From Macrobrachium rosenbergii (lineage: Eukaryota; Arthropoda; Malacostraca; Decapoda; Palaemonidae), in assembly GCF_040412425.1 (NCBI RefSeq), contig NC_089783.1:41606625-41670624 (forward strand): a stretch of DNA of 64,000 nt, in the 5' to 3' direction. Positions 1 through 10,578 of the stretch are shown here, in pieces. Under the pieces are notes generated by a model. It did not search any database. It saw only the letters and a program-made list of their open reading frames with translations, and was not told the origin of the DNA. A program made the position numbers and the translations under genes. Numbering within the stretch: position 1 is the stretch's first letter; every line of letters starts with the position of its first letter.

Positions 1-30
1 TTATTTAATTTGACACATACATACATATGA

Positions 31-31
<1 letters not shown>

Positions 32-90
<59 letters not shown>
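32..90. repeat. (TA)n microsatellite
   Basis: Uninterrupted TA dinucleotides, about 29 units. The Tyr/Ile-rich reading frame through it is an artefact of the dinucleotide. Confidence 0.97.
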
Positions 91-92
<2 letters not shown>

Positions 93-540
93 CAAAGTAT
101 TTATTCCTAAGATAAGTAAACCTACAGTACCTAAACAACCCTCCCTTGCTAGCCTTCCTTGGATTCATGACGAGTCCTTTTATAATGAAAACTACGAGGT
201 CTTTCAATTTCTAATTATGCTCCTGCCATTAAACTGAATATCATTCCCGCTAATCCTGTTACAACTGGAAGTCTTTTCAAATTTAAAGACAGCCTGAGTC
301 CCTCGATGTGCTCAGGTATCGTATTCGATTGCCCTAGATGTATACTCTGGAGACTTAACGTGGGATAGACACTGAGGTTATCAAATGTGCGAACTGATTG
401 TCATAGGGGCATCTGTTATCGAACTGGTGTCAAATCAAATAATCCTGAGTTTAAGCAATACTTACAGTAGTCATCGAAAATTCAGGGGCAGGGGAAATGG
501 GAACGGCCTAACTTAGTTATGACTGGACTCTCTTGCCATA
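91..540. other. Unrecognised single-copy DNA
   Basis: Mixed-composition sequence with no long reading frame, no tandem structure and no similarity to other parts of the window that I could see. Confidence 0.5.
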
Positions 541-1134
541 GACTTTTTTGATGCAGGCCTACAACAAGCTAACTATATCTCAAAAATCCCTTCCACTGTA
601 TAATAGATGCTTTTTATGCAATCCTACAATGAGCTTACTATATCTGCAAATTCCTTTTCATTGTATAATAGAGTTTTTTTATGTAAGTCTACAATGAGCT
701 ATGTCTGTAAATCCTTTTCACTGTATAACAGACTTTTGATGTACGCCTACAATGAGCTATCTATACCTGCAAAATCCCTTTTATTGAATAACAGACTTAA
801 ATGTAGGCTACATTTTCATTGTATAATATATTTTTTATGCAGGCCTACAATGAGCTAACCATATCTGCAAAATCCATTTCATTGTTTAGTAGACTTTTTG
901 TTGTAGGCCTACAATGAGCTAACTATATCTGCAAAATCCTTTTCCTTCTGCAATAACTTTTTTATGTAGGCCTACAATGAAGTAACTTCATCTGCATAAT
1001 CCTCAGATTGTATTACAGACTTTTTCGGTGAAGCCTATAATGAACTAACTATATTTGCAAAATGTTTCATTGTATAATGGACTTTTTTACGCTGGGCTAC
1101 AATGAGCTATATCTGCAAAAATCTTTCTTACTGT
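541..1134. repeat. Minisatellite, ~63-bp unit, about 9 copies
   Basis: The word CTACAATGAGCT recurs near 624, 689, 747, 845, 909, 972, 1034 (variant) and 1097, usually 58-65 bp apart, after a variant at 559. Each unit continues with a variant of ATATCTGCAAAATCC, then a stretch like CATTGTATAATAGAC and a T run. The unit near 808 is partial. Copies differ by substitutions and small indels, so the array is old or gene conversion is weak. Short reading frames crossing it simply follow the repeat. Confidence 0.9.
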
Positions 1135-1577
1135 GCTTTATGAATAAGCCTTTTAACCTTTTCGTTTTGTTGTTTTACATCTTTTTTGTGACTTACAAAA
1201 TCCTGGTTTTGACAGGAATGAGTCTTTCGATGTTCTTCCATCTATCTACGTCATTTTTACTTGTCCACAACAGTGAAAAAGAATAAAAACTACAGAGTAA
1301 TGAATAATGTTTGTCATACACTTCAGCACTTTTCAATGGTAGTACTGTACTAGCTTTTCAACCCGACATTTCCATTATCATCACCATCATATTTATGATC
1401 ATTACCATTTCTCGTAGTATAACAGTTTTCATTAGTACTATAATCATTATCGTTACTATTTTAGCAAACAAATTTCTCACTAACTGTCAACTGTTCAGTC
1501 TATACTTCGACTAGGCCTAGGCCTATTCCTTTCCATTGATACAAATAGTAAGCCTCTTTATTTCAAAACGAAAGTTT
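1135..1577. other. Unrecognised AT-rich DNA
   Basis: T-rich sequence with a loose TCATTA/TCATCA-like stretch near 1373-1460. No gene or family recognised. Confidence 0.45.
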
Positions 1578-2010
1578 ACGTTAAGTGTTTCTTACCTTGA
1601 AGTACTCGTGCTTCAGGACACTGTAGATGGCAAAACATTTCTCTGGAATAACAATATATATGTGGTGGACTGAAGTGGAGTAAAGCATACAGCCATAGTT
1701 CAGCCGCTTGAAACCGATGGCGTGCTTCAGGTGTGGCACTTGCACACAAAGTTTGTTCATTCTGCATCACAACTCCTTGTAGTTTGGCACTGCAGCCTTC
1801 CATTTCCAATGTTTTCGCCTTAATTTCTCATTTGCAATTGACGTAGCACTCCAAAATAACGTACAATTGGGAGTCAGGAGGAGCCATGACCCGACAGGTC
1901 GTGCCACTCTCAATGCTGTCTGGGTACTGGGGATGCTGGGATAGGATTAGGTAGGGGGAGCCCATGGACACGTGGACGGTTAGTTGGACTGGTAACTCAA
2001 GTCCTAATGA
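1578..2010 (-). repeat. Family C, copy 1: exon-like repeat, possibly CUB-derived
   Basis: Read on the minus strand, this aligns over about 400 bp with 8385-8800 on the plus strand. Shared blocks include CAGTACCCA, AGCATTGAGAGTG, GAGAAATTAAGG and the closing ACTTCAAGGTAAGA. One minus-strand frame reads YPDSIESGTTCRVMAPPDS and continues QLYVILECYV before a stop. The spacing of the YP, C and APP signatures faintly recalls the early strands of a CUB domain, an extracellular fold; that is inference from the motif only. The conserved AAG|GTAAGA resembles a 5' splice site. No continuous frame spans the block, so it is at best a decayed exon copy. Alternatively it is an ordinary non-coding repeat. 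Confidence 0.6.
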
Positions 2011-2786
2011 ATTGCCTAATTAGCCGATATTGCCGTGTCGTTTTATATCATGAACAAGGGCGACATTCACTGTCGCGAAGAAACGACATGATGTTATTTG
2101 AATGATAAAGATGAATGATGATGTTATTTAAATGATAAAGATGAATGATAGTACAATAAATCAAACCTTCGCTCAAAAAAAAAATAATAACAATAATAAC
2201 CTCTAGTTATGATTAGGAACAATAAAATAAAAAAAAGTGATATATTGTTATATTTTTTTCTAATAAAATAAAACAGACCAATTGAAGGAGAGTAATTGGG
2301 TCGGCTTGAGGAAAGCATGCAATTACGCTGATTGTAATAATTCTGCTATAAACTTTAAGGTTGTTGTTAAGTATAACATTAAATTGCGCTGTGAAGATTT
2401 TTCAGACAAAATTATTTACTTTAATTCTACATTTACATAGCTGCACAAAGTGCAAAACTACCATATACCTTGTAAATCCTTAAGTAATTCGTACTTTAAT
2501 CTTACACGCACCCTAGTGACGATTACAAGTCATCATATATCGAAAATCTTTCTGATGTGCCTTATACGGTTTCGGGATAATTAACATTTTTAAATGAAAC
2601 ATAATGCCCGGTCAAAATCTGTCTTGTGTTGCCTATCCCCTCATAAGGCTACTTTTTTTTTTTTTTATGTACACCGCCCAGTTAACTGATGACTTACGTA
2701 AACTCCACTATCTTTCCACACATGGATACCTCCTTGCAAAACACAAGATGCATAACTATCCCTTTTTTCCAACTGCTGTGCACATC
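2011..2786. other. Unrecognised DNA with a short local duplication
   Basis: About 27 bp is duplicated in tandem near 2090-2148 (GATGTTATTT blocks). The rest is AT-rich with A/T homopolymers. No family recognised. Confidence 0.5.
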
Positions 2787-3913
2787 TGGGATGTTTTGTT
2801 CGACATTCTTATCACCAAGGGCAGTATTGGCCCTTTCAGAATCAGTGAGTTTTACTACTGAACGTCAACAACGAACTTGCTTACTAGTGACGATGTCGAA
2901 TATCCTTTGAGTTATCCCGACATTCTATCCGCGTTTAACAGCTGCCATTTGCATAAAGAAAACGGGTTAGAGAAAGCTAAGGTAACGGCGACTGGAAATG
3001 ATTTTTAAATTTACGTTTTGTTGTTATTTTCTAAAGGAAGAAATAACGTATTATCAAGATGTGGCTACATATAAAGCACAGAATGGTTTGGAAAAAATTA
3101 TTAAAAAAAAGATTTATAACGAATTACGAAGAAAGGTGGTAGATCTGGCCTTTCAAGGGAATCGTGCGCAAATGACCCTAATTCCCACAGTCAGCACCGT
3201 GTGGTTTGGACCTGAGGAAGCCTTTCAAGTATTCAAAATTCAAATCTGGAAGGTTTTCTTCCCAGAATAAGTAGGGGTATAAGTCCTTTATAAATCACCC
3301 GCACTCAGAAGATGAAAGAAAATATAATAAATGTAAGAAGATTAGAGCCAGTATTTTTTAGGATTATCGGTTTGTGCATCTTAGACCAGTTGTGAATCTG
3401 TATTTTTCAAAGGATTGTTGTCTTTTAAGTTTTTTTGCCTTCATTCTCTCCTTTCAGGTGTTAGTCACTCTTCCTATGTTGTAAGAATGCAGCTTCAAAA
3501 TTTATGCTGCATAAATTTTGCTTTTAATATTCTAGTTCCCAGTTTATTTGGATACTGGCAAAATATGACGTTTGTAAAAATGCATTTTTCTATATTGGTG
3601 GTCGGAGTTCAAGTTTGTATACCAGATCTCAGCTCGAAAGATGCGTTTAACGCTATTTTGTTGGGACTTACCGATTAGACACTTTTAATGAAATTATTTC
3701 AGAAAAAACTAAGTTCATCAAATCTTAGAAAAAACAATAAACGTTTAATGTAATATGAGCAACGGAACTGATAAACATGTCCCAACAAATTAGCGACACT
3801 AAGAGCTTGTAACAGAATTGACAGTTTTTGTTGAAGTTGTGACTTTAGTTGTGTTCACATGATTCGGCCTTAGACCTACTTGGTTTGCTCTGCATTTGGA
3901 GTGAATAGGTGTA
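2787..3913 (+). repeat. Left arm of the foldback
   Basis: This arm carries a 90-codon open frame at 2998-3270 with no recognisable domain. The equivalent frame in the right arm is broken by stops and shifts, which argues against a conserved protein. An A-rich run lies near 3100-3110, matching the T run near 5921-5936 in the other arm. Confidence 0.8.
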
Positions 3914-4426
3914 CACATATGTATACAGCTTATTTTTATATCTCCAAAGCCTCTCCATTGCATGCAATTCGCAGCTGTTTTATACAAGTTAATGAAGAAT
4001 GATTGGCATTTATCTTCTAGAGAACAGGACACCCACCTAATCCCTGAGCTTAAAAGTAAGACAAAGCAAGCTGACGTCGATGCTAAACTCTCCCAAGAGG
4101 TGGGATTAGATAATTTTGCTTTTGAATGACAGCCCTGCTCTTCTAGTCTCGTGTCAGAACGGTTTGACCGTTGAGTTCCTAAACAGAAATAGGCAGAAAC
4201 AGGTTGCCACCCTCTTTCATTCTCAATTTTGAATCACTTCTGTTTTACAAAAACGATTTGAAATTCAGGATCTCTCTCTCTCTCTCTCTCTCTGTTATTT
4301 TTCCATATTTTGATTCTACCTCTTTTATCACAGAACTATCTCTCTCGTGTATTTCTGCCATTTAAAACTAGTATTCACGAATTAACTTTGTCTTGCACAA
4401 GCAATAACGAAGTCCGCGCCAGACCT
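3914..4426. other. Spacer between foldback arms
   Basis: Unpaired sequence between the arms. It includes a short (CT)n tract at 4270-4293. I recognise no gene and no other repeat. Confidence 0.6.
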
Positions 4427-4494
4427 GCCACCTATTCACTCCAACCGCAGGGCAAACCAAGTAGGCTTAACCATGTGAACACAACTAAAAGTCA

Positions 4495-5177
4495 TAGTTT
4501 TTATCCACAGATTAGTCAATCCCGTAGGGCGGCCTATAGTCCGAAGGTCCGATAGTCCGAAAGTCAGCAGGCCCGATAGTCCGAAGGTCCGATAGTCCGA
4601 AAGTCAGAAGGCCCGATAGTCCGACGGACTGTAATCAGCCCCACCCCTCCAAAGCAATACGGCAAAATTGGCCAGTAATCACCATAAAAATACCAACATA
4701 ACGTAAAAGTTTACTGGTTACAATTTTGCCGTATCCACGGGGGATTAATCAGGCAGGGTGGGGCGCTTGCCTCGGAATGCCGGCTTAACCTACGACTATC
4801 GGACCTTCGGACTATCGGGCCTTCGGACTATCGTGCCTTCGGACTAACGGACTGTAATCGTAGGGCGTTAGTGGCGTCAGTGCACCTCACGCGGTGCACT
4901 GTAGGCATTACTTAAGGTTCTTTGCAGCGTCCTTTCTGCCCCTAGCTGCAACCTCTTTCATTCCTTTTACTGTACCTCCATTCATAATCTATTTCTTCCA
5001 TCTTGCTATCCACCTTCTCCTAACAATTGTCTCACAGTGCAAGTGCTAGGTTTTAATCTTGTTACACCTTTCAAACCTTTCTACTATCAATTTCCGTTTC
5101 AGCGCTGAATGACCTCATACTGTAGGTCCCAGCGCTTGGCCTTTGGCCTAAATTCTATATTCCTTCCTTCCTTCCAG
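4495..5177 (+). mobile_element. Family A, copy 1 (SINE-like), itself interrupted
   Basis: The body, 4859-5165, matches other family A copies: it opens with GTGGCGTCAGTGCACC, runs through GGCATTACTTAAGGTTC, GCTGCAACC and CAATTGTCTCA, and ends CAGCGCTTGGCCTTTGGCC followed by a (TTCC)n tail. Its 5' end, CCCGTAGGGCG, lies at 4521-4531, cut off by the nested element at 4532-4858. AAAAGTCA occurs at 4487-4494 and 5178-5185 and is the likely target-site duplication. About 26 bp at 4495-4520 lies between that duplication and the usual element start and is unexplained. Confidence 0.85.
4532..4858. mobile_element. Palindromic DNA element with tandem-repeat termini (MITE-like)
   Basis: Both ends consist of short tandem units of the type GGCCCGATAGTCCGAA, in opposite orientation (about 4535-4632 and 4793-4847). 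The interior also pairs: GCAATACGGCAAAATTG near 4655 against CAATTTTGCCGTAT near 4720. CGTAGGGCG flanks it at 4523-4531 and 4859-4867, an exact 9-bp duplication of family A sequence. Non-autonomous DNA elements typically look like this; 9-10 bp duplications are usual for Mutator-like and 8 bp for hAT elements. The superfamily is inference; no transposase is present. Confidence 0.85.
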
Positions 5178-6207
5178 AAAAGTCAAATGATTTCAACAAA
5201 AAATGTTAGTTCCATAAAAATAGAAGCTCTTAGATATATTACTGGTTTATTAGAGCATTTTTGTCAGTACCGTTGCTCACGTTACATTCAACATTTATGG
5301 TTTTATCTACTATTTGATCATTTTTTTCAATTTTCTTAAATGCGTCTAACCGATTAGTTCCTGTAAAATAGCGCTAAAACACATCTTTTGAGTTGAGATC
5401 TGGTATACAAACTATAACTACAGACCAGCAATATCGAAAAATGTATTTTTACAAACGTCGTATTTTACCAGTAATCTAGAAAAGTCGGAGCTAGAATATT
5501 GAAAGCATAATCTATTATACAGCCCTAAGTTTAGAGGCGGCGTCCTTTCAACAAAGGAAGGGTGATTACACCTGGAAAGAAAGAGTGAAGGTAGAAAAAG
5601 GAAAAGACAACAATCCCTTGAAAAATACACTGATTCACAACCGGTCTAATGCACAAACCGAGAATCCTAAAAAATACTGGCTCTAATCTTCTCACATTTA
5701 TTATAATATATTCTTTCATCTTCTGAGTGCGGGTGATTTATAAAGGACTTATACCCCCCACTTATTCTGGAAAGAAGATCTTCCAGATTTGAATTTTGAA
5801 TACTTGAAAGGCTTCCTCAGTTCCAAACTACGCGGTGGCGACTGTGGGAATCCGGGTCATTTGCATACGATTCCCTTGAAAGAGCAGATCTACCACCTTT
5901 CTTCGTAATTCGTGATAAATCTTTTTTTTTTTTTTTCCAAACCCTTCTGTGTTTATATAAAGGTACATCTTGATAATGCGTTATCTGTCCTAGCTCTCTA
6001 CTTCGTTTTCTATACGCCAATGGCAGCTGTGGAGCGAAGGCAGGAAATAGGGATAACTCAAAGTACTTCAGATATGGTCACTTGTAAACCCAAGTTCATT
6101 TCTGACGTTGAATAGTAAACCTCATTGATTAAAGGCAATACTCTTCTTTACTAACAATGTTGACCAAAAGATCCCAGCATTTTTTCTCATTTTCACAATT
6201 GAGGCCA

Positions 6208-6305
6208 TCAGTCGAGAAACATGCCAAGCGCCATCCTGGGCCAAGGTTTTTTTTAATTTAATTTATTATATTTTAAAAATGGCACTTGGCATGTTTCTCG
6301 ACTGA
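6208..6305. repeat. Short inverted repeat, 27-bp arms
   Basis: Arms 6208-6234 and 6279-6305 match at 26 of 27 positions around a 44-bp T/A-rich loop. The left arm starts TCAGTCGAGAAACATGCC. It may be a minimal MITE or a hairpin next to the following LINE tail. Confidence 0.85.
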
Positions 6306-6364
6306 AAAGCTCAATTAATCCCTGATCCCATTTTCCTGCGGAGAGCAACCAGTTTCGCTGGACA

Positions 6365-6733
6365 GCAGCACTAATATGCAGTCAATGTCTTGCCTCGCTG
6401 TCGAACTTCTCAGTTCCAGAGGTCCTTTGTTCCTCACAGAGTTGGACTGTGGAACAGCCTCCCAGAGGAAGTCGTGCAATTGGTACTGTAGAAGTTCAAG
6501 CGAAGGTGCAATGCATTGCTACCCTAATACTATTCTCCTTGTATTTTAACACCTTTCTTTATCTATTTGTTAATTTATTCATTTGTTTTTTTTAATAAGT
6601 GATTGGAATCTCTTCCACGGTGTTTCCCTTTACCTTCTCTTATTTCTTCCTAATGAACACTATATTCTTTGGAAGCTCGAATTTCAAGTCAATGGCCCCA
6701 TTGGACTTGTTCCATATGAGTAGGTTTCATCTT

Positions 6734-6797
<64 letters not shown>

Positions 6798-6800
6798 TCT
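6365..6800 (+). pseudogene. Non-LTR retrotransposon 3' end with (AAT)n tail
   Basis: Around 6390-6475 the plus strand translates to peptides such as RTSQFQRSF and VGLWNSLPEEVVQL. These are typical of the extreme C-terminus of CR1/Jockey-like LINE polyproteins (a run resembling RLWNSLP). A non-coding stretch follows, then CATCTTCTGAATAATAAT leading into about 20 AAT units at 6739-6796, as expected of a LINE 3' end with a microsatellite tail. Catalytic domains are absent, so this is a 5'-truncated copy. The Asn-rich frame through the tail is an artefact. Confidence 0.75.
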
Positions 6801-7489
6801 CGGTACTCATGGATTTTTTTATATGTAGACCTATAGGGCAGGCAAAAATGTGTATTTATGACCTGATATATTTCTGCATTGGGAAAAAATTAACGTAAAA
6901 CTCAATTAGCTAATATTTAAATCACACATGACTACCATTCAGACCCACCGGCTACTTCAGCTTAACTGAATATTTTTTAATGTTATCATATACCAACATT
7001 TGGTTAACGAGTAGTTAGTTACAGGACAAATTAAATTTTTCTGTTTTTTCAATTCAAGTTCTACTTCCGTTTTGTTTGTAATACGAGTTCGTTCCTATAT
7101 ATACTGATGAAATTAACCTTTTGCTATACTTATTATATCACTAATTGCTAATAAATATTTGGGCATGTTGGGGATACAACATGCTTCGATTTTTATTACG
7201 CACGATCTTCGCTTTCAGTATTACCCAGAAGAATCTTTATTATATACACTTTTTTTTTAACCGAAATTTTTCTTTTCATTTTAAAAGAGAAGCGAATATT
7301 GATAATGTTTAATAAGTATCTCAGTGGTGCGGAAAGAAAGGTCTGTTTAGGCTTAGGAAAAACCTAAACGATCGAAATTTTGGTCAGCACTGCGCCAAAA
7401 TGTGTTCGTCTCGGGCACACATTGAAGGCACCTCACACTATATGGATGCGAAAATTTTTATACAAAATATGCATCATATGAGTGTGGTA
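6801..7489. other. Unrecognised AT-rich DNA
   Basis: No reading frame of note and no match to other segments that I could see. Confidence 0.5.
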
Positions 7490-7553
7490 TTGTACAATTT
7501 GCCTTAGTAAACCAAAAATTTCCTTGACACGACAAGTCTAAGGTATAGTATGT

Positions 7554-7584
<31 letters not shown>

Positions 7585-7618
7585 CATATTTATCTATCTA
7601 TCTATCTATCTATCTACC

Positions 7619-7714
<96 letters not shown>

Positions 7715-7787
7715 GAATCTACTGGTCAGTTTTTGCCGGAGGGCGCTAGCATGCCCTCTGGCAAAAAGTGACCAGTAGATTCTTTAG

Positions 7788-7828
<41 letters not shown>

Positions 7829-7941
7829 TATATACTATATATACATATATGTATGTGTATATGTGTGTGTGTGTGTGTATACATACTAAACCTTAGACTT
7901 ATCGTGTCAGGGAAATTTTCGGTTTATTGAGGAAAATTGTG

Positions 7942-7945
<4 letters not shown>
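7490..7945. repeat. Large palindrome with mirrored AC/TA microsatellites
   Basis: Left arm 7490-7580 and right arm 7862-7945 are reverse complements at most positions; the shared core is CTTGACACGACAAGTCTAAGG near 7523 against its partner near 7890. Inside the arms, (AC)n then (TA)n on the left mirrors (TA)n then (GT)n on the right. The centre is a separate strong hairpin at 7712-7785. The GATA-like run near 7590-7615 has no mirror. Confidence 0.85.
7712..7785. repeat. Strong central hairpin, ~32-bp stem
   Basis: AAAGAATCTACTGGTCA pairs with TGACCAGTAGATTCTTT, and the stem continues through TTTTTGCC/GGCAAAAA and GAGGGC/GCCCTC to a loop of about 8 nt, with only a few mismatches. Flanking (TA)n would favour cruciform extrusion. 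Confidence 0.9.
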
Positions 7946-8014
<69 letters not shown>

Positions 8015-8030
8015 TATATACGTGTGTATA
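7943..8030. repeat. (TA)n with short AC/GT flanks
   Basis: About 30 TA units to 8004, then CACACA, a second short TA run and GTGTGT. Confidence 0.95.
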
Positions 8031-8384
8031 CATACATTGGGCTTGTGCGATAGATAACAATTCATAAGTCACAAGCAAGACAATCTAAAATACTGCAGCA
8101 AAATTAGCTGATTCTTCGCTTAGTTTCACCAAATAACAGAAGTTTCAAAGACCACAATGATATGTCAAACATTTTGATGAAAACAGTACTATAAAGATAA
8201 TTAATCTTACAAAACAATCGTTCGGATCCACACTCTAATCTATACGTTCGTAACTGCTAACAGACAGACGTACATGTAGGTACTGAAAAGTGATAGCTAT
8301 GTGTATGAGTGGGTGTTTGGGAAATGCAGGTGGTGTGTGAGTACCGAAAGCTAGTGGGTGTGTACACGACAGCGCGGCGGTCAG
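8031..8384. other. Unrecognised single-copy DNA
   Basis: Mixed composition with a GT-rich imperfect stretch near 8298-8352. No gene recognised. Confidence 0.45.
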
Positions 8385-8800
8385 ATGTCATCAGTTAACT
8401 CACCGTCCGTGCTTCCACAGGCTCCCCTATCCCCACTTCCCCAGCTGAGTAATAGTATCCTCATTCAGTACCCATATAGCATTGAGAGTGTTCAAACCTA
8501 CCGTGTGATGGCTTCTCCCGATCACCTATTAACCATTATTTTGGTGTGGTACGTCATTGCAAAAGAGAAATTAAGGTTAAAACGTTGGAAATGGAAAAAT
8601 GAAGTGCGAAACTGCAATTGTGTTGCAGAATGGACAGAACCCCAACTTTAGTGCAAGAGCCACGACCAGAAGCACCCCTCCGACTGATGTTTCACTCCAC
8701 TCCACTTGAAATAACTACGCCTGTATTATTCCAGAGACGTGTTTTGCCATCTACCGCGTCCTTAAGCATGAGTACTTCAAGGTAAGAAAACCGTAATTTA
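8385..8800 (+). repeat. Family C, copy 2: exon-like repeat, possibly CUB-derived
   Basis: Counterpart of 1578-2010. The plus-strand frame open at 8358-8648 reads YPYSIESVQTYRVMASPDH where copy 1 reads YPDSIESGTTCRVMAPPDS. TTCCACAG precedes GCTCCCC near 8417, resembling a 3' splice site, and TTCAAG|GTAAGA near 8787 resembles a 5' splice site, but the frame is stopped at 8649, before the putative donor. The Cys of copy 1 is replaced by Tyr. A decayed exon or processed fragment fits; a live exon of an unseen gene cannot be excluded. Confidence 0.55.
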
Positions 8801-9243
8801 AACTTTGGCTCTAATATAAGGAGGTGTAAACATTTAAATATAAGAAAGGAATAGGATTATAGGACTAATCAAAATGTAGCCTCAGCGTTTGACTGTTGGC
8901 CTAGTGGGATATTTGTTTGGTTAAACAGTAATGATAATGATTATGATAGTAATGACAACGGTTATACTACGAGAGTAAATAATGGCCATAAATATGATGG
9001 TGAGACACAAATGTAGATTTGAAAAGCAAGTACTATCAAGTACTGACGTAGATGCCAACGGTATTCATTACTCTATAGTTTTAATAGTCTTTTTCATGGC
9101 TGTGTATAGTGCCCGTTTTCGTATCCGTCTTATTCTTACTGACCTTAAGCATAAGTCTACGAATTTGCTTGTCCGTGTAAGTAAAAATGATGTAAGTAAA
9201 AAGAAAGCTGGTTAGGTCTCTGGGGCCGCACGAGAGAGGGTAA
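8801..9243. other. Unrecognised single-copy DNA
   Basis: A 77-codon open frame at 8982-9215 has no recognisable domain. The region otherwise looks non-coding. Confidence 0.45.
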
Positions 9244-9637
9244 ATGTAAAGATGGCCGCACGGAGATATCGTTTAACATGATTTTTTTTTTTTTGGTTAT
9301 ACAATACGGAAAAGGGTGTATATAATGTAACAGAGGTGAGATGATATGAGAAGTGTAACGAGACAACGAGAAATTTTCCGTCCTTTGTGTATATTTTACA
9401 TTCATCAACAAGTCGCCGGTACTGAACACGGCGCCCTGTTGAGCTTCCGCCATGTTTAGTACTAGCCCCTCGGGGATGAACGTAAAAACTTAAAACAGAA
9501 GATGGTGAATTTCTCATTATCTCGGTACAGTTCTCAAATAATCTCACCTGTACTAACTTATATATACCATTTTCTATATTGTTTAAACAAAAAATTATAT
9601 TATTAAACGATATCTCCGTGCGGCCATCTCTTACATT
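9244..9637. mobile_element. Family F: palindromic MITE-like element
   Basis: Terminal inverted repeats 9245-9274 and 9605-9635 share GATGGCCGCACGGAGATATC with at most an indel. The complementarity continues inward: GTGAGATGATATGAGAA near 9336 pairs with a segment near 9530, and ACGGCGCCCTGTTGAGC near 9429 lies at the hinge. Nearly the whole ~390 bp can fold back. No transposase is present. A minus-strand 143-codon frame crosses it but spans both arms, so it is not credible as a gene. Confidence 0.8.
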
Positions 9638-9896
9638 GAACAAAACTTGGATTTTTTGTCACGAGAGCTATTAGTCAACAGAGCAAAGTTTAATAGGTTT
9701 AATTGGAAAATACAATGGAAATGGTTTTGCGAAGATAGTTAACTCATTTTGTCAAAAACGTCTTTGGCAGGCAAGCCAAATCGTAACTATAAGTAATCTG
9801 ACCATTTCAATTCCCCCAGTTAGCCTGGCAACACCTACCCCTGAATTTTTGATAGAGGTATTGCCAGAATTCTCAGTGTCAATGGTATCGAAGAGT

Positions 9897-9897
9897 A

Positions 9898-9962
<65 letters not shown>
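9897..9962. repeat. (ATT)n microsatellite
   Basis: About 22 ATT units. A run of (ATT)n could be the tail of a minus-strand LINE insertion, but no LINE sequence is visible on its right. Confidence 0.95.
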
Positions 9963-10034
9963 CTAGCTTTACAGGAAAATAAAAATACCGCATTGAGGCA
10001 GATCACTAAAAGCGTTATGTCGGTAAACTACTAG

Positions 10035-10105
10035 TTTACGTGCAAAATGGGCGCCTTGTTCAGTATCATCCCTTTGGGGATGAACTTAAAAACATGAACC
10101 AAAGA
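10035..10105. repeat. Partial relative of family F
   Basis: Shares GGCGCC, TGTTCAG and GGGGATGAACTTAAAAAC with the hinge region of the element at 9244-9637, without its terminal repeats. Confidence 0.5.
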
Positions 10106-10471
10106 CTGTATATATCGCAGACATAAACAAATGGCATAATTGCAAAAAAAAAAAAGGAACAAAAGACGGCAAACATTCCGGCCGCGGTGGTAGTGTTCAG
10201 TTTTGATCAGATGTTCCAGGTTTCGACCTGCATAGCCTATACTTTGGATGATCGCATTGGGCTCTTCAGTCATTTCGAGTGGAAATGACAGTAAATATCC
10301 ACAGCCGAAGTCACTGATGGTAATCGAATCTGCTTTCATCATACTTAGGAGAGGTGTATGCTGCTAACCACCAACTAAAGTTTACAGTTGAAATAATGAA
10401 ATGCATTACCACTTACCTGACGTTCTCACCTTGCCGACATCATTATATCGAGACCTCTTTTGTTAACATAA

Positions 10472-10474
<3 letters not shown>
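10106..10474. other. Unrecognised single-copy DNA
   Basis: A 103-codon minus-strand frame at 10031-10342 shows no motif I recognise. Confidence 0.45.
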
Positions 10475-10515
<41 letters not shown>

Positions 10516-10516
10516 T

Positions 10517-10575
<59 letters not shown>
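10475..10575. repeat. (CT)n-(AC)n compound microsatellite
   Basis: CT units to about 10509 pass into AC units from about 10520 to 10575. Confidence 0.95.

Positions 10576-10578
<3 letters not shown>

Larger units (their letters stand above)
2787..6178. mobile_element. Large foldback structure with ~1.1-kb inverted arms
   Basis: The sequence from about 2787 to 3913 reappears in reverse complement from 6178 back to 4427, with the right arm interrupted by a family A insertion at about 4495-5177. Anchors pair in order: ACTGAACGTCAACAACGAAC with its counterpart near 6110; CTGAGGAAGCCTTTCAAGT with its reverse complement near 5810; TTTGTATACCAGATCTCA near 3615 with its partner near 5400; and the segment containing GCAAACCAAGTAGG near 4455 with 3890. 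The arms are clearly diverged, with many substitutions and small indels. The spacer, 3914-4426, is about 510 bp. No intact transposase frame is visible. It could be a foldback transposon, or two copies of one element inserted head to head. Confidence 0.85.
4427..6178 (-). repeat. Right arm of the foldback, split by an insertion
   Basis: Reverse-complement counterpart of 2787-3913. The outer part is 5178-6178 and the inner part 4427-4494; the break is filled by family A. Removing the insertion and one copy of AAAAGTCA restores alignment with the left arm near 3840. Confidence 0.8.

Noticed and set aside
2998..3270. 90-codon frame in the foldback arm, briefly considered as a Helitron or transposase piece
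   Set aside because: A vague resemblance in one short stretch did not extend, and the equivalent frame in the other arm is not maintained.
9212..9643. 143-codon minus-strand frame
   Set aside because: It spans both arms of the palindromic family F element, so the two halves are complementary; this is not expected of a gene.
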